Shown here piece by piece: positions 1-8,472 of a stretch of DNA of 32,930 bases. The notes under the pieces are model-generated. The model was not told the origin of the DNA and searched no databases. It saw only the letters and a program-made list of their open reading frames with translations. This stretch comes from CAYYGL01 sp964471235 (GTDB lineage: Bacteria > Calditrichota > Calditrichia > RBG-13-44-9 > J075). Each line of letters begins with the position of its first letter. Position 1 is the first letter of the stretch. The stretch is from positions 1 through 32,930 of the forward strand of contig CAYYGL010000031.1 of the NCBI GenBank assembly GCA_964471235.1, written 5' to 3'. Made by a program: the position numbers and the translations under genes.

Positions 1-299
1 TCGGTATTGGTTTTAAACACATGCCCGCGGGCAACAAGTTGTTTGCGCAGCTCCGGAAAATTGTAAATCTCCCCGTTAAAGACTGTCCAGACCGATTGAT
101 CCTCGTTGTAAATCGGTTGACTGCCGCCTTTCAAATCAATAATCGACAGCCGTCGCATGCCCATCGCCACATTTTCGTGGATGGCCATCCCCGCCTCATC
201 CGGTCCGCGGTGAAAGAGCGTCTCCACCATGGCATTCAGCCGGGGCGGTTCAATAACAGGAAAATCTTTAAATGCTGCAAATCCGGTAATGCCACACAT
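1..299 (-). CDS. asnB: Asparagine synthetase (glutamine-hydrolysing), N-terminal part, cut by window edge
   Basis: Only the first 99 codons are inside the window. The protein starts MCGITGF, the signature of class II (Ntn-type) glutamine amidotransferases, in which Cys2 is the nucleophile after loss of Met1. RGPDEAG, RRLSIID and NGEIYN, which line the glutamine-binding pocket in AsnB, follow in the right order at about residues 31-77. The synthetase domain lies beyond base 1. Its start codon overlaps the stop of the upstream glycosyltransferase by one base (TAATG), so translation is probably coupled. AsnB-like genes are frequent in exopolysaccharide and exosortase loci, where some are thought to amidate uronic acids rather than make free asparagine; which applies here cannot be seen. 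The reading frame was found by reading the minus strand directly. Confidence 0.93.
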   Translation of the reverse strand, partial: MCGITGFAAFKDFPVIEPPRLNAMVETLFHRGPDEAGMAIHENVAMGMRRLSIIDLKGGSQPIYNEDQSVWTVFNGEIYNFPELRKQLVARGHVFKTNT

Positions 300-1486
300 T
301 AGCGCAATGTATCCAGTAATTTTTTGATTTTTTCGGTGTATACCTGACGGGAATATTTTTGCTCGTAAAGCCGCCGGGCGTTTTCCACTTTGCGGTTGGT
401 TTCGCCGTTGGAATGCAGACAGGCTAAAATTCCCTCCCCCATTGCCCGGGGTTCCGGTTTCACCAGGAATGCCACCTCATTGGTGAGGACCTGGGTGTGG
501 GAGTAAATATCGGTGGCTACCAGGGGAATGCCGGATGCCAGTTGCTCATACACTTTTAAAGGCGTGTTGGTGCCGCTGCTGCGGGGAGAAAGCAGCACGT
601 CCGCCTGATTGGTATAATACTTTGCTTCCAATTGGGGGACTCTTCCGGTAAAAATCACCGCCTCTGCAATGCCCAGCGATTGGGCAAGGGTGGAGTAGCG
701 TTGCACCTGGTCCGGTCTGCCGCCGACTATCAACAGCAACGTATCCGGCGCTTTCTCATGCACATAGTGAAAGGCTTCAATCAAAATGTCGATTCCCTGG
801 TACTCTTCCAGGGTGCCGGCATAGACCAGGAGTTTCTTACCGGCTTTCAATTCCTTAAGATTAGGGATGTGATACTCAGCGGTGGAATTCGTTTCCGGTG
901 AGGCATCTTTCAGTCGAACCGGTTCGATGATGGAATTTTCAATCAGGAAATGCCTGGATTGATCCCGGATGATGGTATTGACATAATTGTATAAATCGGG
1001 GCAGATGGTGATGATGGCGTCGGATTTTCTTAAACAGGCATCTTCCAGGGCTTTGAAGGTGCGAATGATCAGCTTCGAATTGGTAAACTTGAAATTCGTT
1101 AACTGCTGGGGCAGACTGGAGTGCATATCATATACCAGCTTGTAGCGGAAGATCGGTTTGAGGAAATAGGAGAAAAAAATGGCTTCTTCATGGGCATGCA
1201 CAAAATCATAGTGGTTACGGATTAACAGCATAATCATCCGGGAGATAATGAAAATATCCAGGAACAGCTTCAGGTAAGAAGGACCGACTTTGGCATTGCC
1301 CAGGAAGGCAAATCGAGGGATTCGGATGAACCGTACTCCCGGGATGTCCACATCCTGCCCTTCCCCATAGGTTAAGAAATCAATTTCCACACCCAGTTCC
1401 GCCATGACCAGGGTGCGGTAATATACGCTCAGCGGCGTGCCCCGTGGGGAATAAAACGGCTGAGGGGCGATCACAAGCGCTTTCAT
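299..1486 (-). CDS. GT4-family glycosyltransferase
   Basis: A 395-residue GT-B fold glycosyltransferase that probably adds one sugar to the lipid-linked repeat unit on the cytoplasmic side. The N-terminus has the usual beta-strand plus glycine-rich acceptor loop (VIAPQPFYSPRGTP, residues 5-18). The C-terminal donor domain begins near KKLLVYAGTLEEYQG (217-231) and carries the family-typical GTNTPLKVYEQLASG (305-319) with Glu314 as the likely donor-binding glutamate. Length is normal for GT4. A GGAG ribosome-binding site lies about 11 bases before the ATG, inside the end of the upstream gene (gap 7 bases). The sugar donor and acceptor cannot be read from the sequence. Confidence 0.92.
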   Translation of the reverse strand: MKALVIAPQPFYSPRGTPLSVYYRTLVMAELGVEIDFLTYGEGQDVDIPGVRFIRIPRFAFLGNAKVGPSYLKLFLDIFIISRMIMLLIRNHYDFVHAHEEAIFFSYFLKPIFRYKLVYDMHSSLPQQLTNFKFTNSKLIIRTFKALEDACLRKSDAIITICPDLYNYVNTIIRDQSRHFLIENSIIEPVRLKDASPETNSTAEYHIPNLKELKAGKKLLVYAGTLEEYQGIDILIEAFHYVHEKAPDTLLLIVGGRPDQVQRYSTLAQSLGIAEAVIFTGRVPQLEAKYYTNQADVLLSPRSSGTNTPLKVYEQLASGIPLVATDIYSHTQVLTNEVAFLVKPEPRAMGEGILACLHSNGETNRKVENARRLYEQKYSRQVYTEKIKKLLDTLR

Positions 1487-1493
1487 CTTTTCG

Positions 1494-2312
1494 TTATCTC
1501 CGTTGTTTTACCAGTTGCATCGCAGCTTGATTTTTTAAAAAGCGAAGCGGGCGCTCCAGCTTTCCATAAGTCGTGAATGGTGTTTCCGTGGTTAATATCT
1601 GCCGGCTGATGTCCGCCATTGGGGTATTCGGATTGATCTTACCCGGCAACAAGAACCCGTAACTGCCGGCACGATAAACCTCGGGTGGAAACGGCAGTGG
1701 ATCACTCCCGGGAAGGTTGAAGATGCCCTGCTTCTCGGCGGTTTTAAAAATTGCCGGATACTGCCAGAAGAAGGGGCGGTTTCCGTTATCTCCCAGGAAA
1801 AACTTCCTGCCCCTGGGATTCGCAATCAAATCGGCGATTACTTGTGCCCGGGCGCCCATCCATTTACCAACTCCCCAGGGAATCACCGGTATGCCCCCTT
1901 GAGAAGCCACCCATTCCAGCACGGTGTGGATGGGTCTGCCGTCTTCAATTTCTTCCACCACGCCTAAGGCCAGCACTTCCAGGCGCTCGGTTGTCACCAC
2001 CTGCCGCCCGGCAACCACTACTAATTGGTTACCATCGGCATGCACCACTCGCAGGGAATTCGCTTCTTCGGTTGAAAAAATTTTCCATTTGTGGTTCGGG
2101 AAAGGAGTATCAGAAGGCGGTCGATTCACATAAGATGCTATTTCCGCGAAACGGTGAACGCCATGGGATTCGGTCAGCAGCAGCACCCCGATGAAATCGC
2201 CGCCATGATTTAGTTTCCGGGCAGCCGCTTCAAAATTCTTCAGGGCGGCATCGAACAGGGTCGGCAGTTCAAAACCGGCGTGGATATGCACGTGACCATC
2301 GATCAACACCAT
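1494..2312 (-). CDS. PHP-like putative metal-dependent hydrolase of an exopolysaccharide locus
   Basis: A 272-residue cytoplasmic protein without signal peptide or membrane segment. It opens with DGHVHIH (residues 5-11), the HxHxH metal-binding start of PHP and amidohydrolase families. Further polar clusters could complete a metal site: LLTESHG (45-51), GDNGNRP (about 174-180) and GSDPLPF (about 202-208), the last in the place where PHP proteins have a GSDxH segment. The final His is therefore not obvious, so the metal site may be altered. It sits 18 bases after the epimerase and 7 before the glycosyltransferase, so it belongs to the polysaccharide operon. PHP proteins include phosphatases and phosphoesterases; dephosphorylation of a phosphotyrosine or sugar phosphate is possible but only inferred. 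Confidence 0.6.
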   Translation of the reverse strand: MVLIDGHVHIHAGFELPTLFDAALKNFEAAARKLNHGGDFIGVLLLTESHGVHRFAEIASYVNRPPSDTPFPNHKWKIFSTEEANSLRVVHADGNQLVVVAGRQVVTTERLEVLALGVVEEIEDGRPIHTVLEWVASQGGIPVIPWGVGKWMGARAQVIADLIANPRGRKFFLGDNGNRPFFWQYPAIFKTAEKQGIFNLPGSDPLPFPPEVYRAGSYGFLLPGKINPNTPMADISRQILTTETPFTTYGKLERPLRFLKNQAAMQLVKQRR

Positions 2313-2330
2313 GGGGCACTCACTTCGTAT

Positions 2331-3302
2331 CTATACAAACGGTTTCAGGGATAACACCCATTCGCGGTTCTTAAAATACCAATCCACTACCCGCTGCACC
2401 CCGGTCTTCAAATCGATTTGGGGCTGCCAGTTTAACAGTTCCTTACTCCGGGAGATATCTGCCCAGGTAGCGACTGCATCCGCCGGGTTGCGCTCTTTAT
2501 ACGTCAACTGCGCCTTTTTGCCCAGGGCGGTTTCGATGAATTCCACCAGGGTCATTAACCCCACCGGGTTATTATTGCCAACGTTCAGAATATGGTAACC
2601 GCTTAAAGTGGCACATCTCACCGTTGCCTCGGCAACATCATCCACATAAGTAAAATCCCGAGATTGGGTGCCGTCTCCGTAAATCTCAATCGGTTCGCCG
2701 GTATCAATCCAGCGGATAAATTTGAAGATTGCCATATCGGGTCGCCCGGCGGGACCATATACGGTAAAATACCGGGGGATGATGGTATCGATTCCATGCA
2801 GGTAATGATAAGTATGACACAACACTTCCGCTCCTTTTTTGGTAGCGGCATAAGGGGAGAGAACCCGATCCGTAAAATCATTCTCCCGAAACGGAATCTC
2901 ATTGAGGCCATACACACTGGAGGTAGAAGCCATCACATACTTCGTAACGCCAAATTCCTTGCAACATTCCAGCAGATTCAGAGAGCCTTTCAGGTTAGCT
3001 TCATAGTAAATCCAGGGGTCTTCCACACTGGCGCGCACCCCGGCGCGGGCAGCCAGGTTAAAGACCACATCAAACGAATACTGCTGGAAAATTTCACGCA
3101 AGGGTTCGAATTGCGAAATATCTTGCTTATAAAATGTAAATTGCTCAAATGAGCGCAGGGTGTTCAACCGCCATTCTTTTAATGCCGGGTCATAATAATC
3201 ATTCAGATTATCAATACCGATGACCTGATGACCCTGCTCAAGCAGTTTTTCCGCAGTTTTCCAGCCGATAAATCCGGCACATCCGGTGACTAAGCAGTTC
3301 AT
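2331..3302 (-). CDS. NAD-dependent epimerase, UDP-glucuronate 4-epimerase type
   Basis: A 323-residue extended short-chain dehydrogenase/reductase. It has the nucleotide-binding GCAGFIG (residues 7-13) with Asp31 for the NAD ribose, and the catalytic set STSSVYG (126-132), Tyr151 and Lys155 in YAATK. The segments IDNLNDYYD (30-38), RAGVRASVEDP (86-96) and YFTVYGPAGRPDMA (about 178-191) are the pattern of UDP-glucuronate 4-epimerases (UDP-GlcA to UDP-GalA) rather than of GalE or RmlB. It would supply an acidic sugar donor for the polymer made by this locus. The gap to the upstream flippase is 27 bases. The exact substrate is an inference; UDP-N-acetyl sugars are the alternative. Confidence 0.88.
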   Translation of the reverse strand: MNCLVTGCAGFIGWKTAEKLLEQGHQVIGIDNLNDYYDPALKEWRLNTLRSFEQFTFYKQDISQFEPLREIFQQYSFDVVFNLAARAGVRASVEDPWIYYEANLKGSLNLLECCKEFGVTKYVMASTSSVYGLNEIPFRENDFTDRVLSPYAATKKGAEVLCHTYHYLHGIDTIIPRYFTVYGPAGRPDMAIFKFIRWIDTGEPIEIYGDGTQSRDFTYVDDVAEATVRCATLSGYHILNVGNNNPVGLMTLVEFIETALGKKAQLTYKERNPADAVATWADISRSKELLNWQPQIDLKTGVQRVVDWYFKNREWVLSLKPFV

Positions 3303-3329
3303 GAATTTTCCTGATGTAATTATCTTATC

Positions 3330-4853
3330 CTACGGTTTATTTTCCCCCGACTCAGGGGTAACAGCCGGTTTGGTTAACGTCATAATTTTTTGCCAGAACT
3401 TTTTAACCCCCACAAAAACTTCCCCAAAGAATTCATCGACCTCTTTAAAGCGGAAAATGAGGTGGGATCCAATCACCGTGAAAATGGAAACGAATATCAC
3501 GGAAAGCAGCATTTGCCAGGAATCCACGGCAAAATAGGGCTTGCTGAATTTCCAAAGTAGCCAGAGAGAGCCCCCCTGGATCAGTCCGTAGAGAAGAGAT
3601 GCTTTTTGAGCTTTAATAAAATGCCATATAGAAAAGGGAAGATGTCGGGAAACCAGATGTACAATTAACCCTAAAAACACTACCGACGAAATTGCGACTC
3701 CCCAGGCAACGCCCACAATTCCCCAACGGAGTCCATACCAGATTGCCGAAGCTAAAACAATCAAATAGAAAAATTGCCGGCGGGCGCGATTCTTCACCAG
3801 GTTTTTTGCCAGTAATACCGGGGTGAATATCATGGTAAAGACGTTGAACAGCCCGGAGATACACATAATTTGCAAGGGAAGGATGGTAGGCTGCCATTTA
3901 TCGCCATACAGTACGATTACTAACGAAGGAGCAGCAAAAAACAACCCGATGATAATCGGATAGGAAAGAAAAGCGATATAAGAAGTCACCCGGGTAATTG
4001 CCCGGGCAACACGTTTGTCATCATCCTGGATGCGGGAATAAGCGGAGAAGAGCACCTGGTTCAAATTCCGGGCTATCTGGTTGCGAGGCATGTTCATCAG
4101 GTTAAAAGCGCGTTCATAAAAACCCAACTGAGCGGCATCCAAAAATTTGATGATCAAAAAATAATCCACTTTGTTTACAAAATAATTAATAAAATTATCT
4201 ACGCTTGTCCAGATGCCGAATGAGAAGACATCCTTCAGCGCCTGGAAATGAAAGCGCAGTCGGGGAAAATAGCGGGCATAATAAGAAGTTACCACTACTT
4301 CCAGAAACACTCCACCCAACACGCCAAAGACCAGCGACCATACCCCGAATCCTAACAGCGCTAAGGGGAGGGGCAGGATTTCGGTGGTTATTCTACCCAC
4401 GGAGCGCCCTAACTGCAGCTCTTTGAATTTCATCTCCCGGCTAAGAATACTTTTGGGAACCGCGATGAATGCCCGGAAGAAAAAGATAAATGAGATAGCT
4501 GCTATGATTGGTGCGACACGATCATCTTCCAAAAAACGGGCAATATAGGGAGCGCCCAGGAACAATACCAGGTTGATGAACAGAAAAATTGCCCCGTTAA
4601 AGAGAAATACCGTATCCAAATGCTCACGGCTAATCTCTTTTCGCTGAACTAACGCTAAATTGAAGCCAAAGTTTACAATTCGCCGGGAGAATTGCACTAC
4701 CAGCATCGCCCCGGTCATCAACCCGAAATCTTCCGGAAACAGTACCCTTGCCAGAAGAATACTGCCTCCAAAGCGAATGACGAATTGAACCCCCTGGAAA
4801 ATGACTGTCCAAAATACGCCTTCCTTCGCTTTTTCACTGACATTCTTTTTCAT
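3330..4853 (-). CDS. Polysaccharide flippase, Wzx/MOP superfamily
   Basis: A polytopic membrane protein of 507 residues with about 12-14 predicted membrane spans along its whole length. The start MKKNVSEKAKEGVFWTVIFQ is typical of Wzx-like lipopolysaccharide biosynthesis flippases of the MOP exporter superfamily, which turn undecaprenyl-linked repeat units over to the periplasm. The C-terminus ends in a short charged tail after a hydrophobic segment. I chose the ATG at 4853 because AGGGG lies 4-5 bases before it. An in-frame ATG at 4865 would add four residues but has no ribosome-binding site. It is the only flippase in the window, consistent with a Wzy-type pathway with the ligase/polymerase at 7080-8441. 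Confidence 0.92.
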   Translation of the reverse strand: MKKNVSEKAKEGVFWTVIFQGVQFVIRFGGSILLARVLFPEDFGLMTGAMLVVQFSRRIVNFGFNLALVQRKEISREHLDTVFLFNGAIFLFINLVLFLGAPYIARFLEDDRVAPIIAAISFIFFFRAFIAVPKSILSREMKFKELQLGRSVGRITTEILPLPLALLGFGVWSLVFGVLGGVFLEVVVTSYYARYFPRLRFHFQALKDVFSFGIWTSVDNFINYFVNKVDYFLIIKFLDAAQLGFYERAFNLMNMPRNQIARNLNQVLFSAYSRIQDDDKRVARAITRVTSYIAFLSYPIIIGLFFAAPSLVIVLYGDKWQPTILPLQIMCISGLFNVFTMIFTPVLLAKNLVKNRARRQFFYLIVLASAIWYGLRWGIVGVAWGVAISSVVFLGLIVHLVSRHLPFSIWHFIKAQKASLLYGLIQGGSLWLLWKFSKPYFAVDSWQMLLSVIFVSIFTVIGSHLIFRFKEVDEFFGEVFVGVKKFWQKIMTLTKPAVTPESGENKP

Positions 4854-4922
4854 ACGCCCCTGCATTAAGGAAAATGACAGCCCCTGGAAAAATATTTACC
4901 ACATCCGAACCGAGAATAGCCA

Positions 4923-5978
4923 TTAGCCGGGTGGTGTCAATAATTGATCAAGCAGTTGAAGTTCTTTGTGTAATACCCAGAAATTATATCCCTTTTCAAT
5001 CGGGTTCACCCGCCAGAAGCGGGTAACCGTCACCAGGTGGGTCAGGGTATGGCGGATCAAGAAAAAACGAAACAGCAGGGATTTATCGACCGCCGGGTGT
5101 GCGAATCCTTCCAGTAATTTTTTTCGGAATCGGGCAATCGGTCCGGTTGTTGTAAACGGTTTAAATGACCACAGCCCGGTTTGATGATACAGGCGGGATA
5201 AGTCCAGCAAATAAGAATCCTTCTGTACTTTGTTGAAGTCGAGCACCGTAATTCTACCATCCGAATGAACCATGATGTTTCCCGGGCTGAAATCGCTGTG
5301 TGTGAAGCAGACCCTTAACTCCGATTCGGGAATAGCAGGTTTGGTGCTTTCGAGAAAGTGTAAAATACGGTCCCGATATTTTACCGGAAAATGCCGTCGT
5401 GGGTCGCCGGTCAATTTTTTTAACCGAATATTTATGTAGGCGATTAACTCATCAACCGAATAATTAGATTCCGGGGGCTCTGTTTCTTCGAAAGATTGCA
5501 ACGCTTTTAACCACCCCCCGATATGAAAAAAATCATTTTCTAATTTTTTTTGCAGATTTTTGGAAGCCCCCCATTTCACAGCCCGGGTCAACAGATCGTA
5601 TAATCTTTGCCCGGAGACTTCACGTGTCACAATAATATGATTTTCCGGGAGGGAAAAAAGCGGTTCAACAACACAGAAGCCGTTTTTATGTTTAAATCGT
5701 TCAAACCAATAAAGATGCGTTTGGAAGTCCCGTTCCACCGATTTGCGAAGTGCTTCCGGTGAAGAGTTTCGATTTGCCGGAAAATTAGGGATGTAGCGTT
5801 TAACATACACCCCGGCAGTCCCCTGACTGCCAATGACCTTGCAGCGGGCTAAAACCGAATGGGGACGTTGAAACGTCTGAGTGACTTCGACCTTTTGAAA
5901 TTGCCCGATAGACAGTGCCTTCTCCCACTGGCCCCGTTCAATCTGGTAAACAAAAGATTTAATATCGGAGTCACTCAT
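4923..5978 (-). CDS. APH/choline-kinase-like phosphotransferase
   Basis: A 351-residue protein with the aminoglycoside-phosphotransferase version of the protein-kinase fold. VYVKRY (57-62) supplies the ATP-binding Lys60. FTHSDFSPGNIMV (225-237) is the catalytic loop with His227, Asp229 and Asn234. TVLDFNK (244-250) gives the metal-binding Asp247. All key residues are present, so it should be an active kinase. In polysaccharide loci such kinases probably phosphorylate a sugar, lipid or small molecule that decorates the polymer; the substrate is unknown. There is nothing to suggest antibiotic resistance. It lies 33 bases after the sulfotransferase gene and 69 before the flippase start. Confidence 0.82.
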   Translation of the reverse strand: MSDSDIKSFVYQIERGQWEKALSIGQFQKVEVTQTFQRPHSVLARCKVIGSQGTAGVYVKRYIPNFPANRNSSPEALRKSVERDFQTHLYWFERFKHKNGFCVVEPLFSLPENHIIVTREVSGQRLYDLLTRAVKWGASKNLQKKLENDFFHIGGWLKALQSFEETEPPESNYSVDELIAYINIRLKKLTGDPRRHFPVKYRDRILHFLESTKPAIPESELRVCFTHSDFSPGNIMVHSDGRITVLDFNKVQKDSYLLDLSRLYHQTGLWSFKPFTTTGPIARFRKKLLEGFAHPAVDKSLLFRFFLIRHTLTHLVTVTRFWRVNPIEKGYNFWVLHKELQLLDQLLTPPG

Positions 5979-6011
5979 GATGATAAGAACTCAAAGACCG
6001 GTACGGGTCAT

Positions 6012-6977
6012 TTAAAGATTCCAGACGTTTTCCGGGGTGGGTATTAACTCGGTGGTATAGATTTTATCTAATCCGAAAAGTTGCAGGATTTCCATTGCTC
6101 GTTCCTGTTCACTTTTCGAAATGTATCTTTTCCAGCCGCTTATTAAATCCTCCCCGGTTAAAATCGCACTCCCCTTTCGAATCTGTGCTGATGGTTTATG
6201 AATCCTGTTCAAAACCTGTTCATTAAATTCCCTCCCCAGAAAAGAGAACAATCTCCGAATCTCACTTTCCGGGTCGATACACAGATTTTCATAAAATGTG
6301 ATATAAATATGATCCTGGGAAGAGAATTGCTTAAGGGGAACATAATTCTCAATTGCCCACAAGAAGATGTGTTTTTCAAACGTAGTACTGGCGCTTTCGA
6401 TTTCTTTACGAAACGGCTCCAGGAAATCTTCCATCAATTCCGGTTGGGTTAAGAAATGTTCCAGGGAAGGATCCCATTTGGGTTTATGTCCCCGGGAGTT
6501 GGCAACTGCCAGGGGATGGCGGAACAAAAAAATAATCGGCATGGCAGGAAAATGCACGTGAAGCCATTTTAACATCAAGTTTGCCCGGATATCTTTGATA
6601 AGCCGTTTTCGGTAAATCAGCCGTTTATTGTAGCGGTCTGTCCAGCTATTCCGTATTTTTCCGGAAATAATTTCTCGCGCCGGTGCCAGGTAAATTTCAT
6701 CATTATTCTCAGGTCTCAGGTATTGCTTATAGCGAAAATGCTGACAGGTACCGACCTTTTGAGGGTAAAAGGGTTCAAAAATGATCCGGTATTCATGGTT
6801 ATAATCAATAATTTCTTCCACCCAGGTGGTGCCGCTTCGACCGGTTCCGGCAAGAAAAACCGAATTGCGATAATCCAGGTCAACATCAAAATAGATGCGG
6901 CTATGAATTTGCCGGCGAATGTCGTGCAAAACGTTTTCGGTAGTGGAGAGGAAGGTTTTCAGATTTGTCGATTGCAT
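6012..6977 (-). CDS. Sulfotransferase (PAPS-dependent), first of two
   Basis: A 321-residue cytoplasmic sulfotransferase. FLAGTGRSGTTWVEE (41-55) is the loop that binds the 5'-phosphosulfate of PAPS. FLFRHPLAVANSR (150-162) is the 3'-phosphate-binding motif with Arg153 and Ser161. It would transfer sulfate to a hydroxyl or amino group of a sugar precursor or repeat unit. PAPS-making enzymes are not in the window and must be elsewhere. The ATG is preceded by GGGGGAA about 11 bases away. It is only distantly similar to the second sulfotransferase at 8473-9312, so the two probably act on different positions. A 102-base gap separates it from the upstream ligase gene. Confidence 0.9.
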   Translation of the reverse strand: MQSTNLKTFLSTTENVLHDIRRQIHSRIYFDVDLDYRNSVFLAGTGRSGTTWVEEIIDYNHEYRIIFEPFYPQKVGTCQHFRYKQYLRPENNDEIYLAPAREIISGKIRNSWTDRYNKRLIYRKRLIKDIRANLMLKWLHVHFPAMPIIFLFRHPLAVANSRGHKPKWDPSLEHFLTQPELMEDFLEPFRKEIESASTTFEKHIFLWAIENYVPLKQFSSQDHIYITFYENLCIDPESEIRRLFSFLGREFNEQVLNRIHKPSAQIRKGSAILTGEDLISGWKRYISKSEQERAMEILQLFGLDKIYTTELIPTPENVWNL

Positions 6978-7079
6978 TTGATACCAATTCCCCCGGTTAA
7001 ACTTCCGGATTGAACAACGACGCTCACATCATACAAGCCTGTCCGGGTCTTTCTCCGGAGAACACATACGGTGTTTTGA

Positions 7080-8441
7080 TTACGACCGGGGCGGGGTAAT
7101 TTGAACTGAAGTTCCGCTATTCTCATTCCCGACTGTTGCTTCAGCAGGTACAATGGGTTCGGGTTCGGGATTCATCATTTTCTTTAGCTCTGCATTCTGA
7201 ATGTTTTTCAGGGCAACAGCAAAGGCTGAAAACCAAAACACATGTTCGGCATACTGACGATTCTGAAAAATCCCCAGCACTATAGTTCCGGCATATCCCA
7301 GCAAAATGCAGGCGGTATACATGTTATAAAATGGAAACGAAGCCGGAAGAAATTTCGCCTTCCGGCGTATACCAAACAAGATGATCACCGTATGAAGCAG
7401 AAATCCAACATAGATAATTAACCCCTGCCAACCCCATTCTGTAGCAGTATTGATAAAGGTGTTATGGACAGTACGGTTCCCTTTTCGGGCAAATGTATCT
7501 CGTAATTCCGGTACGTAATCGGGTGCTACTTCCTCGAACCCTTCTGCTCCTCCCCCAAACGGATAATCCTTCATAAAACGAAGCCCCCCCTTCCATAGCC
7601 AGAAACGGCTCATTGCAGAATGGTCCTCCTGGTAATGTTCGGTAGTTTCCTGTCGTTCCCAGAATTGGTTATCGGTAAGTTGAAGAAAAATCAGGCTGGC
7701 GAAGACCATCGCCACAATCAAGCGCATTCGTAATTTACCTTTTACAAAAAACGGGCTGAGCAGGGCAATTACCAGGAGTCCCAGTATGGTCGATCGACTA
7801 TTTTCCAGGATCAATGCATTCAGTACAAAAGGTACGCTGATAAGAGCAAAAATCTTCTCCCATCGTTTTCCCAGAAAAAATAGTGCCCCGTAAAACGGAA
7901 CAATTGACATCATATATCCGGCAATAAGATTCCCACCGGTGGCCCCGGGAGCAATCACACCCAAATCTCGGTTAGACCCCTGTTCCCAGGCAACTCTTCC
8001 AAAGTTTGCCACACCAAGCAAAATTACCAATACCACAAATTTGAAATCTTTGGGACGCTGAATCAGATAAATCATCAAAACGTAGTTGATGGTGAGTTTT
8101 AATATTGCTTCGGACTTATCAAGGCTGGTATCCGGCAAAATCGCAAACATGTAGGAAACGAGGTAAGCATTCACCGTATATAATATCAGCCAGAATACCG
8201 GTTTATAATCGACCTCTTTGAGAAACATTAGCTTCTTGCGATTAATAAAAAAACTTCCCAGAGTCACAATGGCAATGGTGAATGTCCATCGTAAATCCGG
8301 TAAATTCTCTCCCCACCACCAATATGGTGGATGATTGTGCCATTCAAAGAAATAAAGCGCTACTCCATAAACCGGATTTGAAAAAGTCATGATCAATCCG
8401 GCAACATATATTAACAGAAAAACTAAACCGGTTAAGCTCAT
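7080..8441 (-). CDS. O-antigen ligase/polymerase (WaaL/Wzy family)
   Basis: A 453-residue integral membrane protein with about 10-12 spans. ENSRSTILGLLV (about 211-222) and the periplasmic stretch around VHNTFINTATEWGWQG are the conserved features of the Wzy_C/O-antigen ligase family, in which a loop Arg and His act in glycan transfer. The stretch SAMSRFWLWKGGLRFMKDYP with the following GGGAEGFE resembles the putative O-glycosylation ligases linked to exosortase A. It either polymerises repeat units or transfers the finished chain. It is the only such gene in the window. AAGGG lies 8 bases before the ATG. The last 30 residues are a soluble Pro/Glu-rich tail. Confidence 0.86.
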   Translation of the reverse strand: MSLTGLVFLLIYVAGLIMTFSNPVYGVALYFFEWHNHPPYWWWGENLPDLRWTFTIAIVTLGSFFINRKKLMFLKEVDYKPVFWLILYTVNAYLVSYMFAILPDTSLDKSEAILKLTINYVLMIYLIQRPKDFKFVVLVILLGVANFGRVAWEQGSNRDLGVIAPGATGGNLIAGYMMSIVPFYGALFFLGKRWEKIFALISVPFVLNALILENSRSTILGLLVIALLSPFFVKGKLRMRLIVAMVFASLIFLQLTDNQFWERQETTEHYQEDHSAMSRFWLWKGGLRFMKDYPFGGGAEGFEEVAPDYVPELRDTFARKGNRTVHNTFINTATEWGWQGLIIYVGFLLHTVIILFGIRRKAKFLPASFPFYNMYTACILLGYAGTIVLGIFQNRQYAEHVFWFSAFAVALKNIQNAELKKMMNPEPEPIVPAEATVGNENSGTSVQITPPRS

Positions 8442-8472
8442 TTAAGGCCCTTCAGTAATGGAAATGATGGCG

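Noticed and set aside
1751..2194. 147-codon ORF on the plus strand
   Set aside because: Antisense shadow of the PHP-like gene, with Pro/Arg-rich composition typical of shadows.
2664..3152. 162-codon ORF on the plus strand
   Set aside because: Antisense to the epimerase, whose motifs are fully intact.
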